This document shows positions 1-12,914 of a stretch of DNA of 64,000 bases, in pieces. The translations under genes and the position numbers were made by a program. The stretch is from positions 20,520,184 to 20,584,183 of the forward strand of contig OZ023210.1 of the NCBI GenBank assembly GCA_963995525.1. The letters run 5' to 3'. The DNA is from Escarpia spicata. Taxonomy: Eukaryota > Annelida > Polychaeta > Sabellida > Siboglinidae. Each line of letters opens with the position of its first letter. Position 1 is the first letter of the stretch. Under the pieces are notes generated by a model, which had not been told where the DNA came from, made no database searches, and worked only from the letters and a program-made list of their open reading frames with translations.

Positions 1-3000
1 TGCGCGAACAGGGAAGCCATCATGGCATCGCCGGCAGCAAACTTGATTGATAACAGCACAAAATTAACAATACCTTCCTCCACAATCACTCTGCTTAAAG
101 TTTACAGATCGTAATCAAAGGAACTCTAAGTAGTTTGAACAAACACAACGATTACAGCAAGGACGACAAGCTCGTTGTTACGGGTACACGTGTACTTGGT
201 GTTACCATTGACACACACCAAGCTGTATGTGCGTCATTTTCTAAACAAATTTGACAAAAAATCTTCTAATAAATGAATACTGTCCGTCTTAGGAGGGACA
301 TATAACCAAAATATCATGTCAGCTGTCCGGGTACACGAGGTGTCCCCTCATCAGAGGGACATTAACATGGCAAAAACTGTCCCGACATAGCGAGTGTCCC
401 CTCCCTCGTCAGAGGGTCAGCTGAAGGGACTACTGTATATATATTAATAAAGCATTTTAAATTATTTTATTTTATTTCTCTGCATATTTACTATGCATGT
501 ATGTGTGCAAGGTGTATTATTCGTTATCAACAAACTGATAAATGTCGGTACATTTTGCATAGTTACTTAAATTGTTACACACAATATTATATATATTACG
601 TACAATTATAGGGTTTTTTCTCCAAAACGTGACAAAATTAATGTAGGTTTATTGTCAAAATTATATATATCGGTTTCTTGGATAGTAACCTTAGTTTATG
701 AGAATGTGTTCTGTGTGTTCAACACACATTACCGCACGTAATGCACGTAGCATAACAAATCAAGCAGATTGCTTATATTGAAAGGAATATAAATGTTGAC
801 AATACAATACGGTTTTACAATAAAGGGTGGAGACTTAGACGCGCACGAAATTGCACATAATCGTGTCTAATAAATTATTTGACTAATAAATAATTAGCAC
901 ATATGTGATTATTGCTGATCTGACGAACTGTAGATCTCCATGCCCACCAACATAGCCTCAACAGCAGTTTAAGCTATGCAATCAGTCAACGCTAGTCAGC
1001 CTACACCTCTCCCTCTACAGCATGACACTATGTACCCACCCCCAAATTAACTAGATTCAGAAGTCATGGTGGGTGATTGGTGTGTTGTTAAATATAAAGA
1101 TTCATTATATCAACAAGAAGTGACTGCTATGAGCTCACAACAGATTGACTATATTGTATCACTGAAGACCAGCTGGTCAATACTAGAAATCACCAAACCA
1201 GATGGAGAGCACTTTAAAGATATCATTTAGTTAAGGCTCTTGATCAATCTAATAAACACATATGGACATTTAATTATTTCTACTGATTTGTAGAATATAG
1301 TGAACTTCAAGTGAAAGATCCACAATATCAAAATATTTGCGCTGGACTGTGTAAAAATCGGTCCAATAACTTGGCTCCGCCATATAGCATTTTTAACAGA
1401 AATAGTAAAGTTATGGTTGGTTCCGACATGGGGCATCAAGAAAAATTAATGTATGATTTATTCCATAACTTATGATAAGGTAGATTGATCTGAGCCAACG
1501 TTCTGGTGCATTAAGCTGTATTCCTGTAAATGGAACAGGTCTGTCCAGTCCTTGGAACGGAAGCGTTGTTCCCCGTCCTCATCACCTCATTCTGTCATTC
1601 AGAGTTTCAACAGGTCAAATATGCATACTTCCAAATATGCTCACATCAAGATATACAATGCAAAACGTTCTTAGAATTATTTCAGTTTTCTGATGATTAT
1701 TACTGTAGAAATTCATACCGAATATATATCTTTTAAAAAAGTTATTTACATTTTAAGATGTCACTGTACAGTCGGATACAGTTATATAGAACAAAAGTGT
1801 ATATTGGTAATTTCTTCCGTTTAACTAACATTACACTTTTCATGTTTGTACTGAAACCTCAGTTAATATATTTAAACTCGTCGGTTGATAAATATTGGAA
1901 AAATCTGGCGACAATAAGGAAATATTGTACAATGACTATCAGGTGACAGATTCCGTGTCGCTTGATAACCAAGTGTTGCTGTATAGTCGGTCAATTGTCG
2001 CATTCATACAAATATATATATACATATATATATTGTATATTTATTATATTCATAAGGGTATATTAATCAGGTATATGTATATGTATATATTTAACATTGT
2101 CATGAGACCTTTAATGTCTCTTGCGTGAACTAACAAGAGTTGTGTGCCTCCAGAGAGCATTGATTCAGTTTGTTTTTCCACGTGTGGTGTGTTTGCATTC
2201 ATCCACACTTGTGTGTGGTTTGTTTCTCGCAGAGTGTCCCCATTCCACCGCCACCCCCGTCACCCCCCACCGACGACTCACCCAACACAATGTCATCAAA
2301 CACCTGACAGGTAGTGTATACCACATATGATGACATCGCTCGCTTGCTTGCATTGCCTGCTTCAGTCACTCATGTAACACAGCTCTCTCGTCTCGCAAAT
2401 GAATGTACACACGTATGTGGGACCAGCCACCGCAAAGAGGGCATTAAGATGCAGAACTGTAAAATAATTTTTTTTACCTTTTGGATTCCACAGACCAAGA
2501 GCTCTAAAACGATACTTCATTTTTTGAAATATCTTGAGTAGTTTTTGATTTATTGTTAAAATTGAAGCAACATTAAAAAAAGTGACATTTTGAGAAACGT
2601 GACCATTTAGAATCATCTTCTACTTTTTAATATGTGGGTTTTTATATGCATATGAATTTATTAGTTTTGGGCTATTAAAAACTGGACATTGAAAAATTTG
2701 ATTATAGGATATCTGTTTCTGCCAAAATCATCAAATTCCTGGGACATGTCCTAGACATTTATTTTTGTCCTATGCGCAGAATACACCAGTGCGACTTAAC
2801 ACCCGGCTTGCTGTGGAGGGGCACATATTTGCATTACTGGACAAAACTTTGTTATGGTTTCTGCGTTACTTACACAATGTACACACGAATGCACACACAC
2901 ATACACACTAGAACTCTAGGGCCAGTGATCATTATTGATAAGGAAGCTATGAATGTGAGAACTTGAAACACAAGGAAACTCTTTCTTCTCGCCGTTATGG

Positions 3001-6000
3001 ATAATTGACACAGTCTGAAATTGTTTAAGTTACGGCTTCCCCCAATCCTTTCTAAAAATGAAAACCATGTAACTTATGTGATCGGAGAACAAAAAGCAGT
3101 TTAAAAAACAAGCGAAAACATTTCTTGATCTTATTATCATCAAGTGGACACATGTCTGAGGCTGTAGGCTTTAATAGGAAACATCTTTTGGTCGTTTTCT
3201 TGCACCTTTTTGTGACAAATCCATATTAAAACTGGATATGACCGTATTCCTAACAATATCCAAAATCTCTTTATTGTATATGGGTCATCCACATAATGTG
3301 ATCTGCCATTTTTGACATAATGCAACTTTTTAATTAATATATTTAATCTAATAATATTATACATGTCCAATGACACAAACATATACTATAAGTCTACAAA
3401 ATATTAGATGGATGTCAATGATACTTTTGAAAATGAGGAAATATTGTTTTGGCAGTTTGGCACCTGGCATGAGACAAGCATAAAATATAACTTATGTAAA
3501 TAAAAATGGAAGATAAATTTAAAATGTGGACAATAAGACAAGTTTCATTAAGGTTTTTCTTTCCCTGTTAGCCTGGAGTCTGGAAATTTAAAAACTAAAA
3601 CTTCTTGCACTGGAGTGGATCTGAAACCAGAACAACCATTACAACATACCGCTGTATTACCGTTGTAATTTCTAATGTACCTTTATTGGAGAGTTAACTT
3701 TTGTACAAATATACATGTAGCTTACTTTCTATAAGTACAATTGTATTTATTTATAAAATCATATTAAATTGAACTATCTGTAATCACATACTTAACACAA
3801 ACACTGTTTCTTCGTAATCTTTGTAAATTTTGATATTCGTTTTAAAATATATTGTTGTACATTTCAAAATGATTTGGTAACATAGCAAAAGGAACAACCA
3901 AAATACGTTCTTATTAAAATTAACTGAATTATGTCGTTGTCGATCTTGGAGACTTGGTCTACATCAATCTCGTCCTGCCATGCATCCCATCATAGACAGT
4001 ACCGGTATTCTATTAATATTATCGTATAACGTATATGTACATTATTTCCAGAGTAAAATAAAATAGTTATACTGAATATGATTTCCCTTGCATATCCGTA
4101 GCGTAGGTGTAAATCGTAAACACTGGTTGAAAGTCGGCTGAAATTGCAACGGCATGACAACGTCTCGCAGGGCGTAGCAACGCTGTTTGTTGACATTCCT
4201 TTTATTTACTATATTTTGTAATTCCTTGATTGTTTTTAAAATAACATGTATATGTTACAGTATACTTAAAACATATCCAATCATATAAACTGAGATAACA
4301 AACAGCGAAAATATCATAAAGAACTTTTAGCAAAATGTCAGTTAACAATGGGCATCGCGTGCCCCTCGCACCAAAGATTGACTTGTAGTAGCATCCATTC
4401 CGAAGGCTGTGTGGATTAACCTATTTTATTGTGATGGGGAGATTCACTTTTAAGGATAAACAAATACTAAAATTATTCGCTACAAGTTATCAATACAATA
4501 TTATTTGTGTGGATCATATTTGTTTGCAATTAGGAACCACAATATGCCGAAATATCTTGCATATGGGTCAAATAAAACATTAGCAACTTAACTGACGGTA
4601 TGCGTAGCGAACGGTAACGAACTACTGAAGATGCGCTAAGCATTGATACTCGGGGAAAATTCGCAAATCTTTCACCTTTTAAATGTCAGCGTGGTCACAA
4701 ATTAAATGTAATCTTCACAAAACATGTTTGATTTAAAATATAACGCTGATTTCTGATATGAAATAGTGAAGCTGATAGATGACAGCTACGCTTAGGCTTA
4801 TGTTACATGCGTATGTGGCCGGCACATTTTTATTAGTTCGGATTAGTGCTTATCACTGATTGGTCGAACTACTATTCCTCTTCAATATAAACTTTATTCT
4901 GACTGAATAGGACTGATATTGACGCGGCGTATGATCTGTGAAGAAGTATAATTTACGCTTTGTTTTTCGACGTGACCGGAACACGCAGCGAAGTGCTCGG
5001 TGCTGGCGTAACAACGTAGCATCTTAGCACAGGCAGCATGTCGCCACGGCCTGTAGATCGTGGATTCATGGAACTCGTAGTTTTTGAGTTATCACGACAA
5101 AGTTTCACAAATGAACAGATAACATATTGGCGTTTTTATTTGTACAAATTTTATTTCAAAGCATGTAATAGCAATGTGTGGAGTACAAATTGAAATATGG
5201 TCAATTTCACTGAAAAATGCGTGCCCAAGCCTATATATAGATGTACAAAATAATTGGTTGTTTTAGATATGTAAAGCATTTGGAGCAGTCCTAAGGACTG
5301 GATACTGTGCAGGGCCTCAACCAGAGACCCATCTGTCGTTTGGACGGTTAAAATTCAAAAATTGCGTTTTTGGATGGGTTTAAATTGATTGTGTACGGGT
5401 CCGTCCGGCTAGCCCTTCCATATCCGTCCATGTTGTTTTGTTGCACGGGCCAGCCCGTCCATGGCATTTTATGTCATTGAAACTGCCGCGAAGTCAGTTA
5501 CAAAATCTATGGAGATCGGTTTTGAAAATCGACCACCTAAGTTGCCAGGCCAGCTGCCTGACACACGCCATAAACCGATTAAGCCAACACTTGCATAGAC
5601 TAAATAATCCTACGTGAGGTCAACATCAGGGCGGGGAGATACAAAAAGCACTTGCCGACATGATCTTGGAAAACGGATGGAATTCCACGTATATTCGACA
5701 TTTCGAAATGGGGTTTGTTTTCGAACAGAAACTCTGTCAACGCTGAAAGAATAGAATCACCAACACCGTAAACAATACTGACTTTATTGGCGATATTTTG
5801 AAACAAACATGATTACTATACAAAGGTATTCGTTTATTTTGGTGGGTTTATGATGCAGTATTTTTAAAACGTACAAGTCTAATCATTACGAGTGTCATAG
5901 CACCGGTGCTACCTCGTGTCAACCGACGTAAACAGGGACGCGGGCGGAAGGCGCTAACTTAAGCCATTTCGCAATCGTTGTCTGGCTGTCCGTTAAGCGC

Positions 6001-6119
6001 ATTGAAGATATGTTACTAATTAAATGTAATTGTCACATCGTTAGAACACGCATCAGTGTACATATTCCAGTGTTGAACACAAAACTCAAAGGAATAACAA
6101 CAGCCTAGGTTACGCCGAC
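1..6119. other. No gene recognised; AT-rich intergenic DNA
   Basis: Only short chance frames. At 285-430 a phrase ctgtcc...agggac recurs in both strands' sense (e.g. gtgtcccctcatcagaggga and gtgtcccctccctcgtcaga), suggesting a decayed repeat. TA-rich microsatellites lie near 2,018-2,090. Confidence 0.6.
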
Positions 6120-6123
6120 TTAA

Positions 6124-6822
6124 GGCCAGACACGGCAGGTAGATAGGATTATTTTTTAATTTGTGCAAACTTCAATTTTTTCTGCCCAATGCATGAAATG
6201 GGTCTTACTGAGTAAAATATATTGAACTTTTTTCAGGTAAAAAAAAAATGGCCACCATTTTGAGCAAATATTGGCAAATTTTGAAACACTGCCATTTTTT
6301 TATTAAATCCATATATAGTTATAATTCTTGCAAATCCATGTTCACTATAGATTCTATTCTGAAATGATCAGAGCATTTTTTGAAATGTGTTGTTATTTTT
6401 TAAATTATTTTTTGATAAAATACAACAACAAAACCTTGGTTTTTGGCAACAAATATGGCTGTATCTTTCAAACTATTCATAATTTGTTTTAAATGTATGA
6501 CCATTGCACACAACAGAATATGCTGAATGCAACACTGAAAACATTATTTATATAGCATAATTATTCCAAGAGATATCCCGTTTCCAAATGCAGAAATATG
6601 AAGAAATTTTTTTTGGAGAAAATGGCTGTCAAAAATTGCATAATGGATTTCATTACATGATATCGACATGCTTGATCCATGATTAAAACTCACTTGGAGG
6701 TACGTAATTGTCATAGAAGTGAACTTTATTGATAGTATGCATACAAAGGTATAATAATATGGCAGAAAACCATTTTTTGTATTTTTTCTCAAAAAACACC
6801 ATTTCACCTGGGATGTCTGGCC
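6124..6822. mobile_element. TTAA-flanked non-autonomous DNA transposon
   Basis: Ends are inverted repeats GGCCAGACA...CAGGT, with GTCTGGCC at the right end, and both sides are flanked by TTAA (6120-6123 and 6823-6826). TTAA duplication is typical of piggyBac-like elements, though the tip bases are not canonical. The interior is AT-rich with no credible transposase; an 87-codon minus-strand frame is not recognisable. Confidence 0.65.
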
Positions 6823-7380
6823 TTAAAGTGATATAACCGCGTTTCGTAGTTCTAAAAGATTCCTTTGGATGGTGTCATATATACCGCTAGCTAAAATGGT
6901 TGAACAAAATTATCAGTGAAACATCATCAGTAATTAGAACATTTGTAATTGTGAATATGATTGCTTGTGTAATTTTCATTTGTTAATTTCTATATTAAGC
7001 ACTGGTACATTAGAAACAACCAGTCATTTGTTATTGTGTGACAGGAATTATGTTATTATTATTGATTATGTACAGTTGTTATTGTGTTGCAAATATTGCA
7101 CAAATAAATGTCAGAAAAGTTAACCACACAGTAAATAGTATTATTTTGATGCAGAGATCATAACATTGTGATATTTTAAATATTTGACAGTATGTAGTAT
7201 TTTTCAAAGTTAATTTTGAAATAAAATATTACTTTTCTGAACAGAAATAGGCTTATCTTTCACTTTTAAACAGAAAGTGTGTCATTTGACATGGAAAATG
7301 CATAATTTGACACAGAATTTGGTTTTTTTCTGAAACGGAAAATACTTCGTTTGAAACGGAATTTGCCTTGGTACTTGCAT

Positions 7381-7419
7381 AGAATCCGGACCTACCTCGA
7401 CTTTGCTGTTATAACTTGG
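7381..7419 (-). repeat. Diverged copy of the foldback element arm
   Basis: Plus strand agaatccggacctacctcga then ctttgctgttataactt, matching the inverted arm at 12502-12549 with several changes. Confidence 0.5.
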
Positions 7420-7678
7420 TCGCCTTTTTTAAACGTGTCCCCATACTCATACTACACTCATAGTTGCTAATGTGTTATAAAAAGTATCTCTTTAAGTCTT
7501 ATGTAAATAAATATACATATTTGTTGTCATACTTATATTGTTATTACTAATATTTCGTTTTTTATCACACATGAGATGTGCATTCAGCCACGTGCTCTGC
7601 CTTGCCTTCATAAATGGTAATATGTATGTTTAGTTTATCTTCAAGTTTGAACATGCTAAATATGATTACGAAAATGTT

Positions 7679-7698
7679 ATATATATATATATATATAT
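7679..7698. repeat. TA microsatellite
   Basis: Ten TA units. Confidence 0.9.
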
Positions 7699-9104
7699 GT
7701 TGCACATCCTATCACGCGTCCGATCGCGTGCCTGACTCGCTTCGTGGCATGTCAAAACAAATTTGGACACAAAAATTTGATCCTGGGTGAGGCCCCGATA
7801 CTGTGCTATATAACAACTATAGCTTTACCTTTTTACCTTAATATGTATGTACGTTTTCATTGTTTTTCATCTCACTTTCATGTGATCACGTGCCTCCACA
7901 TTTTACATGTACGTATATATATATATATATGTATCGGTGTTTGCTACTTTATTCTACGACATGTTTCTCTCTTCAGGCGGCTCCGCTCTCCCCGCACCGG
8001 TGCGCAAAGGTCGGTTGCATCAGCATTATCACATGCCAGTCAGGTGATCAGCGAGAGGTCATGACCCTGTGTGTTGTGCGTGTGTCATGGTGTCATCCCT
8101 TCGGGGGGAATGCCAGCGCGTCCCACTGCGTTAAGAGAACAATTGCAGCCAAGTGTCAAACGTGGGACGTCGCTGGGATAGTGGTGGAATCGCAACTCGT
8201 GCAAGAATTGTGATTAGCTGACTTTGGCATTCAACAAACAGATATGTCGGGTGACTAATTTGAACAGGGATCATGTGGATTACCACATACCAGACTAGCA
8301 CGTCCTCAGATACGTGAATCTGTGCGTGTGTGTGTGCAGATGCACGTCAGAACTGAACGCACACACAATTGTGTGTTCGTACAAATGTAATATAAGCAAA
8401 CATGTGTTTTCGAATATATGCCATGCAGGTTTTGTTACTGTGGATTTCTGTTTCTGTTGGATTGCATAAATATTATTCAGGTTGGTTTTAAGTGTTACTT
8501 AAATATGTAGGAACTAACAGGGACGATATATACGCATGTTGATTTTTATACTGTATTTCATGTTGACAAAGGATGCGTCTCTCAGCGGCCTGACGTAGCT
8601 CTTGTTGCTACATCTTTATGGACGTTAGATTTGCAGGTTTTCTTGCAACTGGTGAAGATGTCAAGGAGGAACATAGAGAATTGATTGGATGGAGATTCAA
8701 CAGGAAATTATAACTGTATTTGCTATATCGATAAATATGTTTTGGTAGTTGCGTTGGTTGTGACCAGAATAGTGTTTCAGTACACGTACATGTGTATGCA
8801 GTATTCACTGTACACATAATAATACGTCTGTTCCACGACTCGTGTAACAGATGGTTTATTTGCATTGCATTTTTATTAATAATACCAGATATTGAGGCGG
8901 AATGATGATATAGCCAGTGATAAATGTGTTGCATGCAGGTTGCAGACTACTCATAATTATCAGAAACTTGGCAACATTAATAATAATAATGACTTCATAT
9001 GCATCCTCAAAAATCAAGCTAAGTGGCGCAACAAAACCAAAGGATTAAGCAATCTCGTTATCGTATACAATGCGTGAGTCGTCACCAGATGGATGAAAGT
9101 GCTA

Positions 9105-9802
9105 GGAAGCTAAGGAGGATAGGCAATATTAAAAAGATAGGTTTTCAGACGACGGAGAAATGAAACTATATTTCTTTCTAATTTAACCCTAACAGGAAGT
9201 GAATTGTTGGTGCGAGAGAAGGCTCGAGTTCCAGCATTCATCTTCACTTGTGGAATGAAAAGAAGATTACAACTGGTCGACCGTAGCTGTCTGGGATTTC
9301 TTGCTGGAGTGAGCATCGAATGTAGATGATAGGTCTTGATAGGCAGTTGTACAAATCTTGAAAATAATCTGATATCGCACAGGGAGAGAATGCAGTGATT
9401 TTGGAAGCGGCACTGAGCGAGAAAAACGGGGAGAACGCATGACTACCCTTGCCAAAAAATGTTGGACACGTTGAAGTTTTGTTATAGCCTTGATTGCAAT
9501 ATTATAAGGAGGGAATTGCAGTAGTCGAGTCTGCTGCTTACAAGAGCTGTTGCGATAATTTTAACGAAGGAAACTGAGATATACCGGCGAATACAGCAAA
9601 GATCACGGATTATCGGGATATGGTAAAAACAACAGTGACACGTTTTGGATATGTGGTGTTTAAAATTGAAGTTTTCATCAAACGTTACTCCGAGATTCCG
9701 CCCTGAGGCGGCTGATATGATAATTTGACTCAAGATACGTGTTGGGGAAAAAGACATCAAGTTAAGTGGACATTCGACTACTGTTATCATGTTAGTCAAC
9801 AT
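9105..9802 (-). mobile_element. LINE reverse-transcriptase relic
   Basis: Reading on the minus strand gives RNLGVTFDENFNFKHHISKT, CFYHIPIIRDLCCIRRY and ATALVSSRLDYCNSLL, then in other frames TPARNPRQLRSTSCNLLF and VKLERNIVSFLRRLKTYLF. This is the C-terminal region of a non-LTR RT. Several frame changes and stops; 5' and internal parts lost. Confidence 0.85.
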
Positions 9803-10514
9803 GAGTCATACGGTGGACAGACCAAATGTTAGGTAGTGATGTCGCTAAATTTTTGATGTTTATGAGCAACAAAAAGACTGATATTTGTATGTTAAATTAT
9901 GCCCACATTGAATTTATCACTAATTTCCTTTTTGATATTGCCATGTGATTTACACATCAGTTGACACGTTCTTCTCTATGTTCAATGTTTTTCTATTTGT
10001 TCATATAAACTCAGGAATACAGAGGTCCTATAAGTATCACATGTACATATAATAATTATGTGTATCAGAAAACTGGTTTTGCAGTAGAGTGTCCAACTGT
10101 TTTTGGCCTTATTTCCACTCATGGTGGAAATTGAGACCTGGTGAAATATGGTATATTCCAGTAAAATAAAACTTTTTGCAAATAACGTCTGTCCAGTCTT
10201 CAGTGCACATGGTAATATAGGCGTGACCCGATAGAAAGTTGGAAAAGTGGACAACTTGTGTGGTGAACAACAGATGGCGCCACTGTTGTAATTGGCGACT
10301 GCAGAAATTGGCTGGTCACCGGGAACAAGTGTAAGATCTGTTGCTCCATGTAAGCTAGTGTGTTTTAATAGTTGTTCCTTGTTGATCTTGTGGCTAGAGA
10401 AACAGCCGTCTTCAGTTCAGACACGAATATTATAATATTTTTTGGTGATGTTAAATTTTTTGTTGCTCGCCAGAAACGTCCAACAGCACCCCCAAGCTTG
10501 TCAAAAACCCACCC

Positions 10515-12104
10515 CAGGCCTGTAGCCAGGGGGGTTCATGGGGTTCACATGAACCCCCCTTTTTGTGAACCCCCTTTCTCAAAAGTGTGAACCTCCCTCA
10601 AAATTGCATCTTTAAAATGTGAACCACTAATTGTATTCCATGTTTCTCAAAACCATTAACCCCGCCTCCTAAAAGCTGCTGGATGGTGTTCAAGCATTAC
10701 AAGGAATGCCAAGAAAGCCTGATTTATGCATATGTTAAAGGGAGAACTGTTATCTATTATGCCATGTGTGAAAAGGGCAGTCCACTAGAGGAATGTGTGT
10801 CAAAGGACCATTGCATCCAATTAGCCAGGCAGACATGGACTTCAATCTATCCCAGGGTATCCTGTTATGTAAACGCATGGGGTAACAAATACACAAAAAG
10901 CCAGTTTTACACCAAACGTAAAATTTTGAGTCCTAATTGTAGTCACTCGGAGGTTACAGATGCAGAAAAATTCTGGTGAATGAACAGGGTGACGATGATT
11001 TAACAATTATGAGCACATAAATTAAGCCATATAAAATAATTCATTAAACATTCATTATCATTAAACGAGAGGTGCGGCTTTCTATTTTTAGTATGCTCAT
11101 TAAGGTAACTACCAACTGTCAAAGAGGCTATTCTCAACAATCAACAACTTAAGATGTGTAGCGAGTGTATTTCTTTAAAGCTGCAAACCCAGTAGACAAA
11201 CTCACCTGGCTTAACACAAAGCATCATTTCAACTATTGCGCTGGAACATGAATTTTGATGAATAATTGTAGTTAACCAATAGACAATGAAGTTTAGCTTC
11301 ACCTATTTTAAAATGCGCATGCTGATAAGAAATCGTGTAATTGTGTGGCTGTATGGTTGCTGAAATACTGTGGTTGCTAGATGCATGTTTGTAGATCTCA
11401 GAAAGAATATCCCTTATGGGGAGAATGTGTGAAGGTCCTTTATTATTAATTATTAAGTCCATTTTGTGTTCTGTATAGTTGTAAAATACAGTTTGTGTTT
11501 CCTGGAGTCGGTACTTGACTGTTTTGACACTTGGAATTTAATTCAAATTCCACAAGAGGACAATAATTTGTTCTAATCTATCATATAAATATAATGTATT
11601 AATTGAGTGAAAACCAGATTGTAAATGTCACACTTTAACTGTTTATTCTGAAAAATAACTTGGACACGCACACACGGCGAAGGGTTTCAAGTAAATAATT
11701 TGGCTATATTATACACTATCACTGCATGGTGGCTTTTATGAATACAATTGCGTGTAAATTATGCTTAATCAGGCAACAAAATGGGACCAATCTCCACAGA
11801 CCACATACGAGTTGTATCTTTGTTTGATAATGCACCCCCAAAACGACCTTGTTATGGGCCTGCTGGGGATGCTAATGTAGTGTTTGTACTTATATAAGAT
11901 GAAAGAATATAAGACGAAACCACATGGTCCACCAATCTCACACCCACTTGATTGTTCTTCCAGTTAGAAATGTAACCTGCATTATTGAACATGTGTGGCC
12001 CTCTGCATTGTGAAAAAATATAACCCCACATGAACTTGTGGTGTCCCTGGAATCTGAATTTGTAAAATGTGAATCCCCTTTGTGAAAAGCTGGCTACGGG
12101 CTTG
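10515..12104. mobile_element. 1.6-kb terminal-inverted-repeat transposon
   Basis: 15-bp ends CAGGCCTGTAGCCAG and, inverted, CAAGCCCGTAGCCAG (two mismatches), flanked by a 5-bp repeat CACCC. Subterminal GTGAACCCCC-type repeats follow the left end. An ORF at 10683-10979 (98 codons, MVFKHYKECQESLIYAYVKG start) is the only sizeable frame and shows no known domain. Superfamily unresolved; hAT-like ends are possible. Confidence 0.6.
10683..10979 (+). CDS. Unrecognised 98-codon frame inside the 1.6-kb transposon
   Basis: MVFKHYKECQESLIYAYVKG start and VTDAEKFW end, followed by TGA. It is Cys- and Lys-rich and shows no domain I recognise. It may be a decayed or captured fragment within the element, or chance. 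No upstream promoter or splice evidence. Confidence 0.2.
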   Translation: MVFKHYKECQESLIYAYVKGRTVIYYAMCEKGSPLEECVSKDHCIQLARQTWTSIYPRVSCYVNAWGNKYTKSQFYTKRKILSPNCSHSEVTDAEKFW

Positions 12105-12290
12105 CACCCTTAGCCCTCACCGAAAACCTCGATTTGCCCCTTGACGAGGCTCAACAAAAACTACATTTGAAGCTCTCCAAAAACCTTGAGGCTTGATTTG
12201 CACCCCACGAGCCTAAGGCTTAATTACGAAAAACTCATTTTGAGGCTCTCTAAAACCTCGATTTGCACCTTCTTTAGGTTCACCATTATA
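12105..12290 (+). repeat. Short-period repeat block (gatttgcacccc / gaggctc / ccaaaaac)
   Basis: Reiterated phrases cctcgatttgcacc, gaggctc and ccaaaaacct at roughly 30-60-bp spacing. The left part of the same block (about 10485-10514) is split off by the 1.6-kb transposon. A related block lies at 21940-22110. Confidence 0.6.
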
Positions 12291-12292
12291 GC

Positions 12293-12914
12293 TCATTTTA
12301 CGCGCGCGATGCGGTAACGCAAGGCCGCAGCGGCGCAGATTAGCGCAAACCGGGTCGCTATTTGGGCCTCAAAAGTGCGCTAAGCAGCTAAGTCTACGAG
12401 TAAGACACTATTTCCGTAATATAAATGGTTAAGCAAACCTCTCAAGTTATGACGGGGAAATCGAGGTGGGTCCGGATTCGACACAACTTTAACGCAATTG
12501 GCACTTGTGTAGTATCCGGACCCACCTCGATTTCGCCGTTATAATTTGAGTTTTGCCTAACTTTGATACCTCAGAGGGCTAGTTCCATCATTCAACATCA
12601 CCCCAGGCATATTTATATTACGAAAATACTTTTGAAGCCGAAATAGCGACCCGGTTTGCAATAGTTTGCACCGCTGCGGTTGTGCGTTACCGCAGCGCGC
12701 TCGTAAAATGATCAATATAGCGGCGTGTGTTGATGCAAACCGGGGCGCTATTTACACCTCAAAATAGCGTTATTGCCTATGACGTAATATTCTTAAACGT
12801 AAATATGCCTGGGATAATGTTGAATAATGGAACTAACACACCGAGGTATCAAAATTAGGAAAAATCAAGTTATAACGGCGAAATCGAGGTGGGTCCGGAT
12901 TCTACACAAGTGCC
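12293..12914. mobile_element. Foldback element with three arms
   Basis: A motif of about 45 bp (core GGCGAAATCGAGGTGGGTCC) occurs at 12442-12486 (+), 12502-12549 (-) and 12864-12914 (+). Inner sequences also pair: 12560-12620 with 12778-12855, and the CGACCCGGTTTGCA region near 12,650 with 12,733-12,760. Long inverted arms of about 170 bp around a short GC-rich loop identify a foldback/MITE; an extra partial arm sits at 12293-12486. Confidence 0.65.

Larger units (their letters stand above)
6827..9104. other. No gene recognised
   Basis: Holds the stray foldback arm at 7381 and a TA run at 7679. GC-richer stretch at 7,975-8,200 gives frames of about 110 codons in two registers, neither with recognisable protein features. 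Confidence 0.5.

Noticed and set aside
7744..8213. Two overlapping plus-strand ORFs of 106 and 117 codons
   Set aside because: Neither shows composition or motifs of a protein, and they include a TA microsatellite.
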